NCBI GenBank assembly: GCA_037043455.1
Contig: JAWPHD010004368.1
Location: 124,001-188,000, forward strand
Reading direction: 5' to 3'
Origin: Cyrtodaria siliqua
Taxonomy: Eukaryota; Mollusca; Bivalvia; Adapedonta; Hiatellidae
Length of the DNA stretch: 64,000 nt
Under the pieces are notes generated by a model. It saw only the letters and a program-made list of their open reading frames with translations, made no database searches and was not told where the DNA came from. Both the position numbers and the translations under genes were made by a program. Positions 1 through 11,694 of this stretch are shown one piece after another (position 1 is the first letter of the stretch; each line of letters opens with the position of its first letter).

Positions 1-414
1 TAGAATTAGGAACATCGAAAGCTTCACTAAATCGAAGTACTTAATAAAATCCTATATACCCAGTTGTATAAGTGTTATAACTTATTTCTAAGAAAACACA
101 TTGACCTAAAAGTTTGAAAATATCTTCATGCAATCAGAGCAGACGATTTACACTCGTTATTTTGCAGTTTAACCGTATCTCTAATAAAGCTCAAAATACA
201 CAAAACAATGAGAATATTATTGACATATTCTTAGGTTGGTACTTAGCAATTTGGTTTAGTGTATAGTGGAATTACGTACAGTTGTATTCACAGAGGAAAA
301 AAATCAAATCGGAAGGACATGAAAAAAAAGAGTACAAGGTAAGTGTAACTAGCTGCATAATTCTTCCTCTTCGAAGTAACTGTCTCGTGATGCAACGTCA
401 GATACGATGATTTA
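1..414. other. AT-rich non-coding DNA
   Basis: No convincing open frame, RNA gene or repeat structure is seen here. The sequence is AT-rich with short A runs. Confidence 0.6.
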
Positions 415-466
415 AATTGAGTTGAATTGAATGTTGTTTAACGGCTCATCAACACAGTACCGAATT
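415..466 (-). mobile_element. 3' end fragment of a tRNA-derived SINE
   Basis: The stretch TTGAATTGAATGTTGTTTAA followed by a CTCATCAACACAGTA segment matches the 3' end of the full SINE at 28684-28999, in the same minus orientation. Only about 50 bp are recognisable. The tRNA-like head is absent, so this is a heavily truncated or decayed copy. Confidence 0.6.
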
Positions 467-2389
467 AAACAAATTGAGACTATACTTTCCAAAGTTGGGC
501 CTCTTTTTACCCAATGTTGCACGTGCATGAAGACCTGTGTTACTGTTTGTGTTAGTATTTGATGGCCAAAATAGGCGGCCCCGGCGTTTTCCGAATATTG
601 TACAGCAATGTTGAATAATCATGTTTTATAAGTAGTTCAAAACTTCGGAAAGAGATCATATGAATTCGATACACATTCAAAGTATTTAGAAAACATATAG
701 CATAGTCATTCCAAAAGACATATTTATTTACTTTTAATTTTTTAAGGTAAAAGCACGGAAGAGTTCCTCTACTTATTTATATGTATCGTAGTTCTCCTTG
801 TTTAAAACTATAAGGAGTAAAACACATTATTAATTTAGTTTACTTCCGTTCTTGTTCTTTCTGCATATATTGTGTGCACATATTAATAATTAGTTATTAG
901 GTCTGTGAAATAATTAGGAATAAAAAAAGTAAACCAGATATAACTATTTTACCACATTGCAATGAAGTATGATAACGTTGTTTTCTTATTGGAATCGGTA
1001 AACGTTAGATAATATAACTTCACAGGAAATCGAGTTCTTCAAAGTTAAGTTAATACGTTTGTCTTATTATAAGTAACTGTAAGACTTAGTTTATATCTCT
1101 CAATGACGGCAATATCTGCAGATTTCGAAACATTATGGTTTAGGTTTAAAACACGGCAGTCTTGATCTTCTTTATTTAAATTCGCGGCGACCAGTCAATT
1201 TCTTTCTTCTATAAGATCAATTAAATTCTTGCCTTTTGTGACTGTTTCTTGTCGTTCGAGTGTGTTTTAAAGTAATGAATTCTAAGTTCATACTATGTAC
1301 TATAATGTATATATCGGCGTATTCATGCATTTAACCGGCTATTCACGCTTTATTTCTAATCAGTGTACTTTTCTTTTGCAATCGTAACAGGGCATAATTG
1401 TATTCAAATTAAACCAGGAACATATGTTTCACAATAAAGTACATAATAGCTATGTACACCGTTGTTATAAAAAAATGTTTCATACGCGCAATTTAATTTA
1501 ATGAATATTTGAATCAGCTTGATTCTTATTAAATGGATAAAGACAATCTGAATTTCTTTAAAACTCGCGGCATCCCGTTAGTGTTTCTTCTTTTATTGCA
1601 TATTTTGTTTTTTGTATATTACTACATATGACATTATTGCACCAATATTGTATTTATCCCGTGGTAGTTTAACGAAAATATATTGAAAACTCTGAGATGA
1701 TATAACCTTTGATTTAAAAATATATTCAAGCAACGTTAGAGGGATACATCGCAATCTTGTAGTTTTTTAAACTCACGGCGTCCGGTCGATAACTTACATT
1801 TGTTCCAATAAATTATATTAGTTATAAGAATAGTAATATGCAAATTGTATTGTATTGCACCAATAATATATTAAAACGTATAGTAAAGTAAGACGAAAAA
1901 GAGAATACTTCAAATAGTACCTATTTAAATGTAACCAGGTTAAAAGTAAACATGATTCTGGTTATATAATTCGAGACACCCATTTAAAACACTTCAAGAT
2001 TGCCGTGGGTACCTTTAAAACGAACACCATATTTGAATGATACACCGGATGTGCTTATTTTAATAAACTTAAAGATTGCTCCGCATCCCTTTAGAATGAA
2101 TCAGACACTTCTGGGGCTAACACAACAGATGTGGTTATATTGGGACAGTGACATGAAGAATGAATATGGTATGTATCGGATGAACGCGGGGCAGAGGTGT
2201 TAGCTCTAACCCACAATGCATTAGCCACCGAGGCCACATTGTAAATGAACATATTCAGTACTATATCTCTCAAATTATATAGAAATCTATATATTCTGCA
2301 ATGCTTTTCATATCAGCTATTCCCATCTTCCTCTGCGTCACACTTGACTCCTATTTTTTATTATTAACAATAAGAATTTACCATGTTTA
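467..2389. other. AT-rich non-coding DNA with a degenerate ~200-bp periodic motif
   Basis: No gene is supported. A motif close to AAACTCGCGGCGTCCGGTC recurs near 1178, 1565 and 1772. The spacings of about 387 and 207 bp suggest an old, badly decayed tandem repeat of about 200 bp between roughly 1100 and 1990. The short open frames at 2000-2273 look like chance. Confidence 0.4.
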
Positions 2390-3066
2390 CCAATTTAAAT
2401 ATTAATATTAATTAAATTGTATTCGTATAATACAATCTTTTAATATTGAGTCTATTTAAATCTCGTATTTCTCATAGGTTCTGTTTTTCCTTTTCCGGGC
2501 TTTCCCTTATTTCAATTATGGCTAATGCTGTTTTCATTTATTATGTAAACTGAGTATATTCCCTGAATTTACAAACTATTTTTACAGAATAGAACATATA
2601 TTTTATTTAACTTGTACATACGTACATCGTCATTTATGCATATATTAATACAACTTTTCATACATAAGTCTAAGTCACGTGATTCTGCAAATCGATCATT
2701 TTATATCAGCAGTTGAGTAATATATATATAGCAAATAACTATTACATGAGGATGAAAATGCAGGCGATTTTGTTTACAACACTATTTAATATAAACTATT
2801 TATTTTTCATTCTTCCGGTATGTATACCTTGAAAATATCTAATTACTGATGTCTCCTAAATACCAGTGCGCGTGTACAAACTACGCGAGCTATGGATTCA
2901 ACAATTAGTGATTGTCGATGTCAGGTGCTTATGTTGTTGCATGGCTAATTAAACGATGAATTTAGTAACTCGATGGTGGCGTGAATATAAATGGTGGGTG
3001 AATGCATGGGGTTTGCACATAGGAATAGGAATTAGCATAATTATGCCTCAACTACATGTATTGTTT
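2390..3066. repeat. Tandem duplication, copy 1
   Basis: This block is repeated at 3067-3803. Shared landmarks include CTACGCGAGCTATGGATT (2881 and 3540) and GGGTGAATGCATGGGGTTTG (about 2996 and 3724). Copy 1 carries about 200 bp near 2590-2790 that copy 2 lacks. It lacks the LINE fragment present in copy 2, so it records the state before that insertion. No coding potential is seen. Confidence 0.75.
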
Positions 3067-3149
3067 GTAATTAATTTAAATTTAAATATCAACATTAATC
3101 AAACTGTATTTGTATAATCCACTCTTTTAACAGATTGTCTATTTAAATC

Positions 3150-3347
3150 TCGGATCTCAAGTGGGCATCTGTTGCTTGTAAATGGTTTTATCTTTATACA
3201 TTTACCTTAATTTTGATTACTGTTTCTTTCCTTCATCTTTCATCAGTTTTTGTGCACAATATGAACTGTTTATGTGTCAAAGTGCCGTAAAACAGAATTC
3301 ATTCATTCATTCATTCATTCATTCATTCATTCATTCATTCATTCATT
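3150..3347 (+). mobile_element. 5'-truncated LINE 3'UTR
   Basis: This segment matches the last ~200 bp of the LINE at 4350-8057: GTGGGCATCTGTTG against GGCGGGCATTTGTTG, then TTTTATCTTTATAC, CAGTTTTTGTGCACAATATG and GTGCCGTAAAACA. It ends in an ATTC tail. The same place in duplication copy 1 lacks it, which supports a real insertion. It has no coding sequence. Confidence 0.8.
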
Positions 3348-3348
3348 C
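3297..3348. repeat. (ATTC)n microsatellite, LINE 3' tail
   Basis: About 13 uninterrupted ATTC units directly follow the LINE 3' sequence GTGCCGTAAAACAGA. The full LINE at 4350-8057 ends with the same but shorter CATTCATTCATTTATT tail. The microsatellite is therefore best read as the expanded LINE tail. Confidence 0.9.
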
Positions 3349-3919
3349 TGTTGTCCTTTTTCGGGTTTTGCCCTTATTTCTATTATGGCTCTCTATCATG
3401 TATTAGGTAAACTGAGTATATTCCATTTATTTACAAACTAAATTTTACAGCACTAATTAATTTGAAATATTTATTGTTCATACTTCCAGTATGTATAATG
3501 TGAAAATATCTAATTCAATCGCAGTGCATTTGTAAACTCTACGCGAGCTATGGATTAAACAATTAATGATTGTCGACGTCGGGTGTTTTTGGCAATAAAA
3601 CAGTTGTTCATATCCAAAACCCGGCTAATTAAACGATGCATCTGGCCTGGGCTCTGTATGTCATTTTTGACCCAGATTTAGTTAAGCATATATTAACTCG
3701 ATGGTGACATGAATATAAATGATGGGTGAATGCATGGGGTTTGCACGTAGGAATTAAAATAATTATTAAGCATCATATTTTGTTTCTAATTAATATAAAT
3801 GTTTGTTTCATTTGCTGCATCAATCAATCACTCTTAAACCAACGATCGTAGAAGAGAATTATCGAATTATACTGTCCTTTTTTTAATTGGTCAAACGCAA
3901 AAAAAGATAAAATCTCAAA

Positions 3920-4064
3920 AACGCGTTTGCAAACTCTGCGCATGCGGACTACGCGCGTTTGAAAACTATGCGCATGCGCACTACGCGCGTTTGGAAACGC
4001 CCGTTTCAGAGCGTTTGGAAACGGAAAAACTCTGAGCATGCGCACTTTAAGCGTTTGCAAACCC
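3920..4064. repeat. GC-richer short tandem repeat with TGCGCATGCGCA palindromes
   Basis: About four degenerate units of roughly 32-35 bp combine a GCGTTTGCAAAC or GCGTTTGGAAAC segment with a palindromic GCATGCGCA segment and ACTACGCGCG. The stretch is CpG-rich in otherwise AT-rich DNA. The palindrome matches the consensus of the vertebrate transcription factor NRF-1 (established motif). Whether it acts as a regulatory site here is unknown. Confidence 0.65.
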
Positions 4065-4349
4065 GTGGGATGTCTTTATTTACACTGTCCTGTTTTAATG
4101 GGATGACAGTAGGGTAAGTGTGAGGTTTGGTGCACTCTAGAACCGGTTGAAACCCCAAGTGGCCCATTTTGCCACTGATCGTTCCAAGGCGGTAGCCCTA
4201 TTGTCAACCCCTTTGTGTTTGTGAGGTCGTTTGCATTGAATATTACGTTTGCCTTCTTGTTTGTCTGTTTGCGGGTTTGTTTCTGTGTTTTGCGGTTGAC
4301 TGTCCTCCTTGAATGCTACTTCCCCTGTCCGATCTTTTTATATTTCTTT
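4065..4349 (+). mobile_element. Retroelement family A, 3'UTR copy (A1)
   Basis: This is the 3' part of a dispersed family with further copies at 14030, 27964, 33990, 37905, 43857, 45850 and 56064. Shared features in order are TTTACACTGTCC, GGGATGACAGTAGGG, GGTTTGGTGCAC, TGCCACTGATCGTTCCAAGG, TATTGTCAACCC, GGTTGACTGTCCTCCTTGAA and a terminal CCTGTCCGATCTTTTTATAT. The 5' side is truncated. It ends exactly where the LINE at 4350 begins. The coding tail seen in other copies is missing here. Confidence 0.8.
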
Positions 4350-4949
4350 ATGATGAAATCAGCTTAATTTTAAATGAACACAACCCTAAACATTCTTGAA
4401 GACAAGTGATGAGGTATCTTTTAAAAAATACTCACTATACAATCGTATTTGTGATACCGGGGACAAGGCGACTGGTGGAGTTTCGATAATCGTTATTCGA
4501 AACATTCCTCACAGACCTGTTGCGTTGAAAACAAATTTACAAGATATTGCGGTCAGTGTTACGATGCACAGAGTTATAACAATATGTTCCTTATATTTAC
4601 CACCTAGTTCTTCACTAGACCCTAAAGATCTTAATCTAAAGCACAATTGCCATCACCTTTTATACTCTTGGGTGATTTTAATGCACACAACTACATCTGG
4701 GGTTGTAAAGATATAAACGATAAAGGCAAGAAATTGGAGGATTTCTTAGCCAAAAACAATTTGTGTCTTTTTAATGATAATAAGTCACATACTTATTTAC
4801 ATCCTGCTACAGGCGCTCATTCTTCCATTGATTTAACAATATGCGATTCAACGCTTTTGATCGATTGTTCGTGGAGTGTTGGAGATGACATCTGTGGAAG
4901 TGACCACTTCCCCATATTTCGTGAAAATATCGGCCCTCCACTTCTCTAA
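4350..4949 (+). pseudogene. LINE endonuclease domain, frameshifted
   Basis: Two overlapping frames cover the exonuclease-endonuclease-phosphatase fold that nicks target DNA for retrotransposition. The first frame (4396-4716) carries ATGGVSII and a SLYLPPSS strand. The second (4647-4949) carries the family hallmarks LLGDFNAHN (Asp-Asn pair), HSSIDLTI and the C-terminal GSDHFPI (Asp-His pair). The shift lies near 4650-4710. Before 4396 an EISLILNEHNP segment is readable in another frame, so the N-terminal catalytic Asn/Glu part is truncated or mutated. The domain is inactive as it stands. Confidence 0.9.
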
Positions 4950-5649
4950 AAAACGCAACGATGGAAACTTCGCAAGGCTGATTGGACTACGTTTCAATCT
5001 TTTTGCGACGAACAATTAAAGCCTTCCGTTTTCGAGGATGTAGAAGACGTTGTACTCTTTTTACCAAAACTCTTCAGGATATAGCTGATCAAACTATTCC
5101 CAAAACCTCGGCAAATCCAAAAAGCCCACATACACCATGGTACGATGGTGACTGCAAAAAGTCAGTCAGTGATCGTAAAGCTGCATTAAATAATTTTAAC
5201 TTGCGGCCAACTCAAACACATTTAGACAACTTTAGAGTTTTTCGTACGAAAGCCCGTCGTACTATTAAGGATAGTAAGAGGAAATCCGGAGATCTTACGT
5301 CTCTAGGCTGAATTATCGCTCATCTCTTAAGAAGACATTGGACATGGTCCGGAAAATAAGTGGTAAAGGTAATTCTAGTTCTGTAAATTATCTTAAAACA
5401 GAAAATGGAGATATAACATCTGTCAAAGATAATACAAACACTTTGGCAGAAACTATTAAAAACAATTCTTCTTCTGAAAATTGTCAAACCAATTTTCTGA
5501 AAAATAAGAAACTAAAAGAACAGAAGAAGCTGAACGTCAAGTCGATAAAAACTTGGAGAAATACTATTAACTATTCACTCTCAAAGAACTTCGAGAGTCC
5601 CTTAAAAAGGCTCATAACTCAGCTGGTCATGATGATATCCATTACCAAT

Positions 5650-6690
5650 TATTAAAACATTTACCTGAATCCTGTCCCTATTCCCTTCTTGATATATTTA
5701 ATAAAGTCTGGGTGACAGGAAACTTCCCCGATTCTTAGCGGGAAGCAATCGTTATTCCAGTACCCCAAACCTGGAAAGGATCATACGGCCCCAATAAATA
5801 ATCACCCAATCTCTTTAACGAGTTGTATATGTAAAACCATGGAACGAATGATTAATGAGAGACTCGTTTGGTACCTGGAGTTCATCAAACTGATAACAAA
5901 GTATCAAAGTGGATTCCAGCGCCATAGAGGCACAACAGACAATCTCATTCGATTTGAATCGTTTATTAAGGAAGCTTTCATAAAAAAAGAACATCTATTC
6001 GCTGTATTGTTTGACTTGGAGACATTTTATGATACTGCATGGAAGTACGGTATTATGAATGATCTTCATGACCTTGGACTTAGAGGCCTATTTACCCATT
6101 TTTATAGAGAAATTCTTAGATGATAGACAGTTTCGTGTCCGAATGGGTTCAACCCTCTCTGATATTCATGAACAGGAGATGGGTGTTCCACAGGGCAGCA
6201 TACTCTCTGTCACGTTTTTAAGATTAACAGTATAGTAAAATGCATCAATCCAGGTGTGGATTGTTCTCTATATGTTGACGACTTTGTTATATGTTATCGT
6301 GCAAAAAATATGAATACTATTGAGAGACAATTACAACAATGTCTCAATAAACTTCAGACCTGGTCTGATGGAAACGGTTTTAAATTTTCTAAATCTAAAA
6401 CCAATTGTATGCACTTTTGTCAACTACTCAAACATCACGAAGACCCTCATCTAACACTGGGCGGTTCACCTTTACCAGTAGTGGATGAGACAAAATTCCT
6501 AGGTCTTATTTTTGACCGTAAATTCACGTTTATACCACACCTTAAATACTTGAAGGCCAAATGCCTTAAAGCCAAATGCCTTAAAACTTACTTAAAGTTG
6601 TTGCAAACACTAATTGGGGAGCAGATCGAAAAGTCCTCTTGCGACTTTACAGATCTCTTATTAGATACAAGCTGGTCTACGGCTCAATAG
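5650..6690 (+). pseudogene. LINE reverse transcriptase domain, broken
   Basis: The reverse transcriptase core is readable in pieces. The finger segment with PKPGKDHTAP and PISLTS lies about 5760-5820. GFQRHRGTTDNL and FDLETFYDTAWK (first catalytic Asp) lie in the 5839-6123 frame. A GVPQGS-like stretch falls about 6183-6200. The YVDDF box (second catalytic Asp pair) is near 6271, in the 6256-6690 frame. Frameshifts separate the middle of the domain near 6120-6250, where about 100 bp seem lost before the YVDDF box. A KAKCLKAKCLK direct duplication near 6553-6580 is an added defect. The domain is non-functional. Confidence 0.9.
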
Positions 6691-7124
6691 TATATGGATC
6701 GACTCGCAAGTCATAATTGCAGATGCTCGATCCTATACATAATCAAGGATTACGACTCGCCTTAGGAGCCTTTCGTACATCACCATCCGAAAGTCTATCT
6801 GTTGAAGCTAATGAACCATCACTGTCTCATAGGCGGGACAGATTAGCCCTTCAGTATACCATAAAATTACAGTCTAACACTTCAAATCCAACTTTCGATA
6901 CTGTTTTTAATCCTAATTATGAACCGTTTTTTGATCGAAAACCGAAGGCCATTCGGCCATGTGGTCTTCGTATTAAACCAAAATTAAGAGTCACTGAAAT
7001 CGGCGTAAATTTGATTGCCAAGTACAAAGTACCACAAATTCCACCGTGGACTTTGGCAACACCAACACTTATTTTTGATCTTTGTAATAATAACAAATCC
7101 ATTACAGATCCTACTATCTTTTAA

Positions 7125-7700
7125 AGCAATTTTATTGAAATTAAATCGAAATACAGTAACTTTCAAAATATATACACAGATGGTTCTAAAGATGGATACA
7201 AGGTAGCCGCAGCAGCTGTTGTTCACAAACATAGTATAAAGAGCCGCCTGCCTGACAAGGCCTCTATCTTCTCAGCTGAACTTAATGCATTTGAACTTGC
7301 CTTAAGTTTTATTCAGGAATCTGATGATGACCATTTCGTAATCTTTTCTGATTCCCTTTCTCTTCTAGCACAGGGTATTATGAAACATGATAATCCAGTT
7401 ATGCTTCAACTTTTAGAAAAGTACAATTCTCTTAAAGTTGATAATGTTATTATATTCTGCTGGCTTCCAAGCCATGTAGGAATACGTGGTAATGATAGAG
7501 CTGATAATGCTGCTAAGGCAGCATTAGGTTTACATATATCTAATACCAAATTACCTTATACTGATTTTAAAATTCGTATCAACACATATATTCGAAACTT
7601 TTGGCAAGCCGCTTGGGGCAATAAACTCCATTACATTAAACCGTTACTCGACGAATGGCATCCTTCTAGTAGACCCATCATATCTTGTTGGAATGTGTAG
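7125..7700 (+). pseudogene. LINE RNase H domain, reading frame intact
   Basis: From just after a stop at 7122-7124 to 7700 the frame stays open and encodes a type I RNase H. IYTDGS (first Asp), FSAELNAFELAL (Glu), IFSDS (Asp) and WLPSHVGIRGNDRAD (final His/Asp region) are all present, so every expected catalytic acid is visible. The domain removes RNA from the RNA/DNA hybrid during element copying. The frame before the stop (6717-7124) is the same one, so a single nonsense codon splits the pol C-terminus from RNase H. Without an upstream frame it has no obvious start. Confidence 0.9.
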
Positions 7701-8057
7701 ACTTTGATCCTATGCGACAAAGATACTACACAGATAATACTTTGGAAGAGTTTTTTGATACTATAGATTTTAGTATTATTTTAGATTTCCTTAAAGAAAT
7801 CAGACTTTATAAATCAGTATAATATGTTCCTATATATATTAACTTGTTTACAAGCCCGTTGGCGGGCATTTGTTGATTTACATATATACATAGTTTATTT
7901 TGCTACAATATCATCCCTTATTTGTAGATAGTTTTATCTTTATACGTTTACATTATTTTTAATTACTACTTAAATCCTTCATGATTCATCGGTTTTTGAG
8001 CACAATATGACCTATTTATCTGACGACGTGCCGTAAAACACCATTCATTCATTTATT

Positions 8058-9485
8058 ACACTTTGTGAGCAACTATTAATGCAAACTGTAACCTCGAACT
8101 GTTTAGTAAACAAACAAGACATTTCTTACATTCTTGTGACCCCACATTTACGGATGATTTTCCAAGTGGAAAATTAGTTTTCTATATGAAAATAACACTC
8201 CTGCACTATCCATACTTGACATTTTAACATTGGTGTGAAAACTGTCACAGGCCTCTTCCAAAGTGAAAACTTGGCTGTTTTTTTTTCCAACTGTGGCAGA
8301 AAGTTTTCCCAATCAGAAAGCAGCAGTCTCTCAGAATTTGAAAAATAGCATTAAGTCTGCAATATGTTTTTGTCTGTCAAGTCAGTTACGACTGCGAAGT
8401 CAGTAATAATAGTAAATAAGAGATGAAACAATATAAATAAAGCGTAGAATTGTCATATTTAATTAATTGAGGAAATCTTACATCTTTCCGAAAATGATAA
8501 GTGCGTGTTATTTCCGTAAAAAAGCACTGTTAGTGGTTTCAGACCTAGTAACGTGACAATCCAAGATACTCCAAATAAAGGCGATCCAGAGCTTGATTCG
8601 TCCCCAAAACCGTGTTTTATCCTTAATGTTTTCGTACTAAATAAAACCTAGGCGGATGTTTCGCGGAACACGCGTGTCGCCTGTCAGCGCTTTGTAAGTA
8701 TAACAAGGAGTTTGGACCCTGATAAATGACCCAGACAAACTAGCTTGACTAAGTTTTCGTGAAGACGAAAAGGAGTATTTAACCCATATAATGACCTTCA
8801 GTGTGACCTTGATCTTCATATTTTAGTATGGTCATGTTGATGTTGTCATGATGAGTATATATTGAATGTTTGATGAAGAAATATCAAATGACTGATTGAC
8901 GGACGACAAAATGATCCCTATGTATTGAATTTTTCTTCGGAAAGGCGACAAAAAGCAGTATTACTGTTTCGGCAATATATTGTTTTCAGTAGCGATGATT
9001 TTTGCGGGTCGGTCTTGGGAGGGGAAACATTTAATATTTTAATTCTGGTCTAAGCATTTTCCATCATTAAACAATACCAAAATGTGTCGGGCCCTTAATA
9101 TTTGGGAAGTGGCCTTTGATTCTAAAAGTTAAGGGCCCCGTGGTCCCTTTGGTAAAAAGGTTAGTGTCAAACACTGGTTGATAGTGGAGTTTTTTGCTGT
9201 TAGTTATATGAATGTTTTCACTTTGCGCTAGAATATTACGGGAATATAATGTTTTTCTTGTTTTGTTTGTACTGTGTTTTACGTCTTTTTTCAACACATG
9301 TTATACATGATGGTCGATTTTTGTGGTGTGTTACTAGAATCCATAAAGGTGCAGTTTCATCATTGCAACTTGTTATAATAAACATTGATTTGTTTGCTAA
9401 ATTATCGAGGTAAAAAAATCGACCCGACGCCGTGGAGAATGACTGTATTTTTCATTAATTCCCATCGATTTCACTATAGGAGTTC
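8058..9485. other. Non-coding DNA
   Basis: No gene is supported. The text TGACCTTCAGTGTGACCTTG near 8791 and GACGGACGACAAAATGATCC near 8900 look like parts of a dispersed repeat, but no second copy lies in the window. The minus-strand frames at 8637 and 9067 carry no recognisable domain. Confidence 0.5.
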
Positions 9486-9538
9486 CTCTGACCTTAAAAA
9501 GCCACACTCACACACACAAAGGGCTTTTAGGGTCAGAG
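9486..9538. repeat. Imperfect hairpin around a CA-rich loop
   Basis: CTCTGACC followed by TTAAAAAGCC pairs with GGGCTTTTA followed by GGTCAGAG across a loop of ACACTCACACACACAAA. The outer 8 bp are perfect. It could be an end of a small foldback element; its role is unknown. Confidence 0.6.
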
Positions 9539-10428
9539 AAGTCTCGGATTAGGCCTCCCTAAACGCTGATGTCAGCAGATTTGCCGAGTTTACGAATGCA
9601 ACATCTTCAGCAAATCTTAATAAAGAATGCATATATTTTACTATTTACTACGCGGATACTCATCTATTAAATAAATAATTACATCTTTATTGAGGGCCAT
9701 TAACAATTTATAATTTATGACGTAAAAAGTCACATCCAGATTCCGGGCGACGACGGAGAGCACAATTAACTACTGATCAAAACACTACTGCAGCTTTGCA
9801 CCTAGTTAACTAAGTAATTAAATAGCATTAGTCTACCACATACAACATACCATTCACTAGAAAACAGAACTGTATTTTACCTACAAAATGCAACAAGACT
9901 TCACAAAATGGCTCCACGCTATCTCCACGCTTGCGCTATCGTATCAAAAGGAAAACATAATAATGTGAAAAGAACGACAATTCTTGCTAGAGATTGAAAC
10001 AATAAAGAATAAATAAACAATATAACAACTAGATCTACTATAAACACACGTTCGTTTAAAAAATAAGCAATCAGTTCCATATAATTTACTTAATAAAAAG
10101 GTGTTTATTCTCCCAACTAGCCCTAAATAATGCAGTTGCCCGAACGCAGACGTGACACTTCAGTGTTCCAGCAACTTATATTAGTGGCAGTTCTCCTGCA
10201 ACAACAACACTAAAAAAATACTTATTTATCCCACATATCACGTCAAATCGCTGTGACCTATTTCTCAAAAATATGGCAGGCTATTGTCGATTACAGACCT
10301 CTACTGTGCATGCGCAACCGGTGTGAATTCTGTAAACAATTATTAGTTCTTGAGCTGGCTGTAGAACCCCCTCCACAACCTCAACACCCTCCACCGCCCC
10401 CCCCCCCCCCCCCCCCCACCCCCACCCC
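9539..10428. other. AT-rich non-coding DNA ending in a poly-C tract
   Basis: No gene is supported. A run of 21 cytosines lies at 10397-10417 just outside the inverted repeat that starts at 10429. The proline-rich frame at 10253-10519 is a translation of that tract and not a gene. Confidence 0.5.
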
Positions 10429-10816
10429 AAGGGGGAATTTTGTAGGGTATGATTTTCTGAAAAAACATACATTAAGCTTCAAAATGATACATGTGTGCCA
10501 TCTGAGCTTGGGGCTTTAGTGAGTTTTGGGGGAAACGTTGCGTTTTTAGACGAAAATCGCCGAAATCTGGAATTATTTTTTAGAAAAAGAATGGAAGATA
10601 TTAGAACCAATTTGAATTGATGGAATCTTTCTCGGAACGCATCTCTACGTATCCCACCATATGATTTATGTATCTGATACTTAAATATTGAGATTTTCGG
10701 TAATTTTTTTAAAAATTTGAATAAAATCGCTGATTTCTGTAATACATTGGGGTATTAAACTAAAATTAGAAATATATCTAATACAATAGAAACAAGAAAT
10801 ATTGTAACCTTTTTGT
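10429..10816 (+). repeat. Left arm of a ~380-bp inverted repeat pair
   Basis: The arm begins GGGGGAATTTTGTAGGG, next to a C tract, and ends ATTGTAACCTTTTTG. Its reverse complement lies at 13530-13900 with the same order of landmarks: ATCGCCGAAATCTGGAATTA, TCTCGGAACGCATCTCTACG and TCGCTGATTTCTGTAATACA. The pair encloses about 2.7 kb that holds the satellite and the Fanzor remnant. The arms could be terminal inverted repeats of a DNA transposon, or an inverted duplication of a dispersed repeat. Confidence 0.8.
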
Positions 10817-11420
10817 GCAGGGTAAGGTTCAGTGATTAAACAGAAAAAAGTTCCAACCCGCATGATGTTTGGAAATGCCTTAATTTTGGGGCGAAACATT
10901 TGTATTTTTGTCAAAAATCGTCGGAATTTGGAATTATTTTTTAAAATTAGTTTGAACATAAACTTATCAAATTGAAGCAATAGAATGTTGCACAGCATAC
11001 ATATTCAATTTTTTTCTGGCATCATATATAACATATGTGCTCAAATATTGGCATTTTATGGCAAAATGATGGGGAAAATGACAAAAATCACTGTAATAAA
11101 GTTTTGGATAGACAAAGGTCCAATAATTAAGTAGAAAAAAGTCCTGAACCATATGATGCTTAAAATATTGCCTTAATTTTCAGGCGAAAAATGTGTATTT
11201 TTGTCAAAAATCGACGGAATCTGGAATTATCTTTTGGAAATAGTTTGAACATTAACTTATCAAATTGAAGCAATAAAATGTTGCACACTATACATATCCA
11301 AGTCATTTATTGTATCAGATATTACATACATGCTCAAGTATTTATATTTTAAGGCAAAATGTTGAAAAAATGACTAAAATCGCTGATTTCTGTAATACAT
11401 TGAGGTATTGGAAAAAAAAT
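10505..11420 (+). repeat. Three divergent tandem units of ~300 bp
   Basis: Three related units begin near 10520, 10860 and 11160. Each runs from a TTTTTGTCAAAAATCG-like or TTAGACGAAAATCG segment followed by GGAATTNGGAATTAT, through a CTCAAATATTG or CTTAAATATTG segment, to a TCGCTGATTTCTGTAAT or ATCACTGTAATA segment. The first unit overlaps the inverted arm. Divergence between units is high, so the array is old. Confidence 0.65.
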
Positions 11421-11694
11421 AAAAGTGCATAGAAAGAACGGAAAAAATATTATAACATTTCTGCAGTACAATGTGCAATAATATACCAGTAAACCGTCTT
11501 TCTTCTATGGAACATTCCTACTCTCACCTGGTGATATTGCCATTGACCCATCATATGTTTCCAAGGAGTGCATGACACGCTGACATTTTATTTTCTTTTA
11601 TAAAAAAACAATCCTGCTCTAGCTGATACCTTATGGGAATATGTTAAAAAATGACATGACAGAACCTCCCGAACAAATACAACACATCATGTAC

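Larger units (their letters stand above)
3067..3803. repeat. Tandem duplication, copy 2
   Basis: Second copy of the 2390-3066 block. It is collinear apart from a roughly 190-bp insertion (3150-3347, a LINE 3' end) and an extra segment of about 70 bp near 3580-3650. The block has no recognisable gene. Confidence 0.75.
4350..8057 (+). mobile_element. Broken LINE with endonuclease, reverse transcriptase and RNase H domains
   Basis: A non-LTR retrotransposon copy runs from inside the apurinic-type endonuclease to its 3' end. In order: endonuclease (4350-4949), linker (4950-5650), reverse transcriptase (5650-6690), C-terminal region (6717-7124), RNase H (7125-7700), a short tail and a 3'UTR ending in CATTCATTCATTTATT. 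The order endonuclease-RT-RNase H points to the I/Jockey group of LINEs, where RNase H is common; the exact clade is inference. The upstream ORF1 and the start of the endonuclease are missing. The coding sequence shifts through all three frames and contains several stops, so it cannot make a working polyprotein. The same family left the fragment at 3150-3347. Confidence 0.9.

Noticed and set aside
10253..10519. Proline-rich open frame
   Set aside because: It is a translation of the 21-base C tract and the inverted repeat arm.
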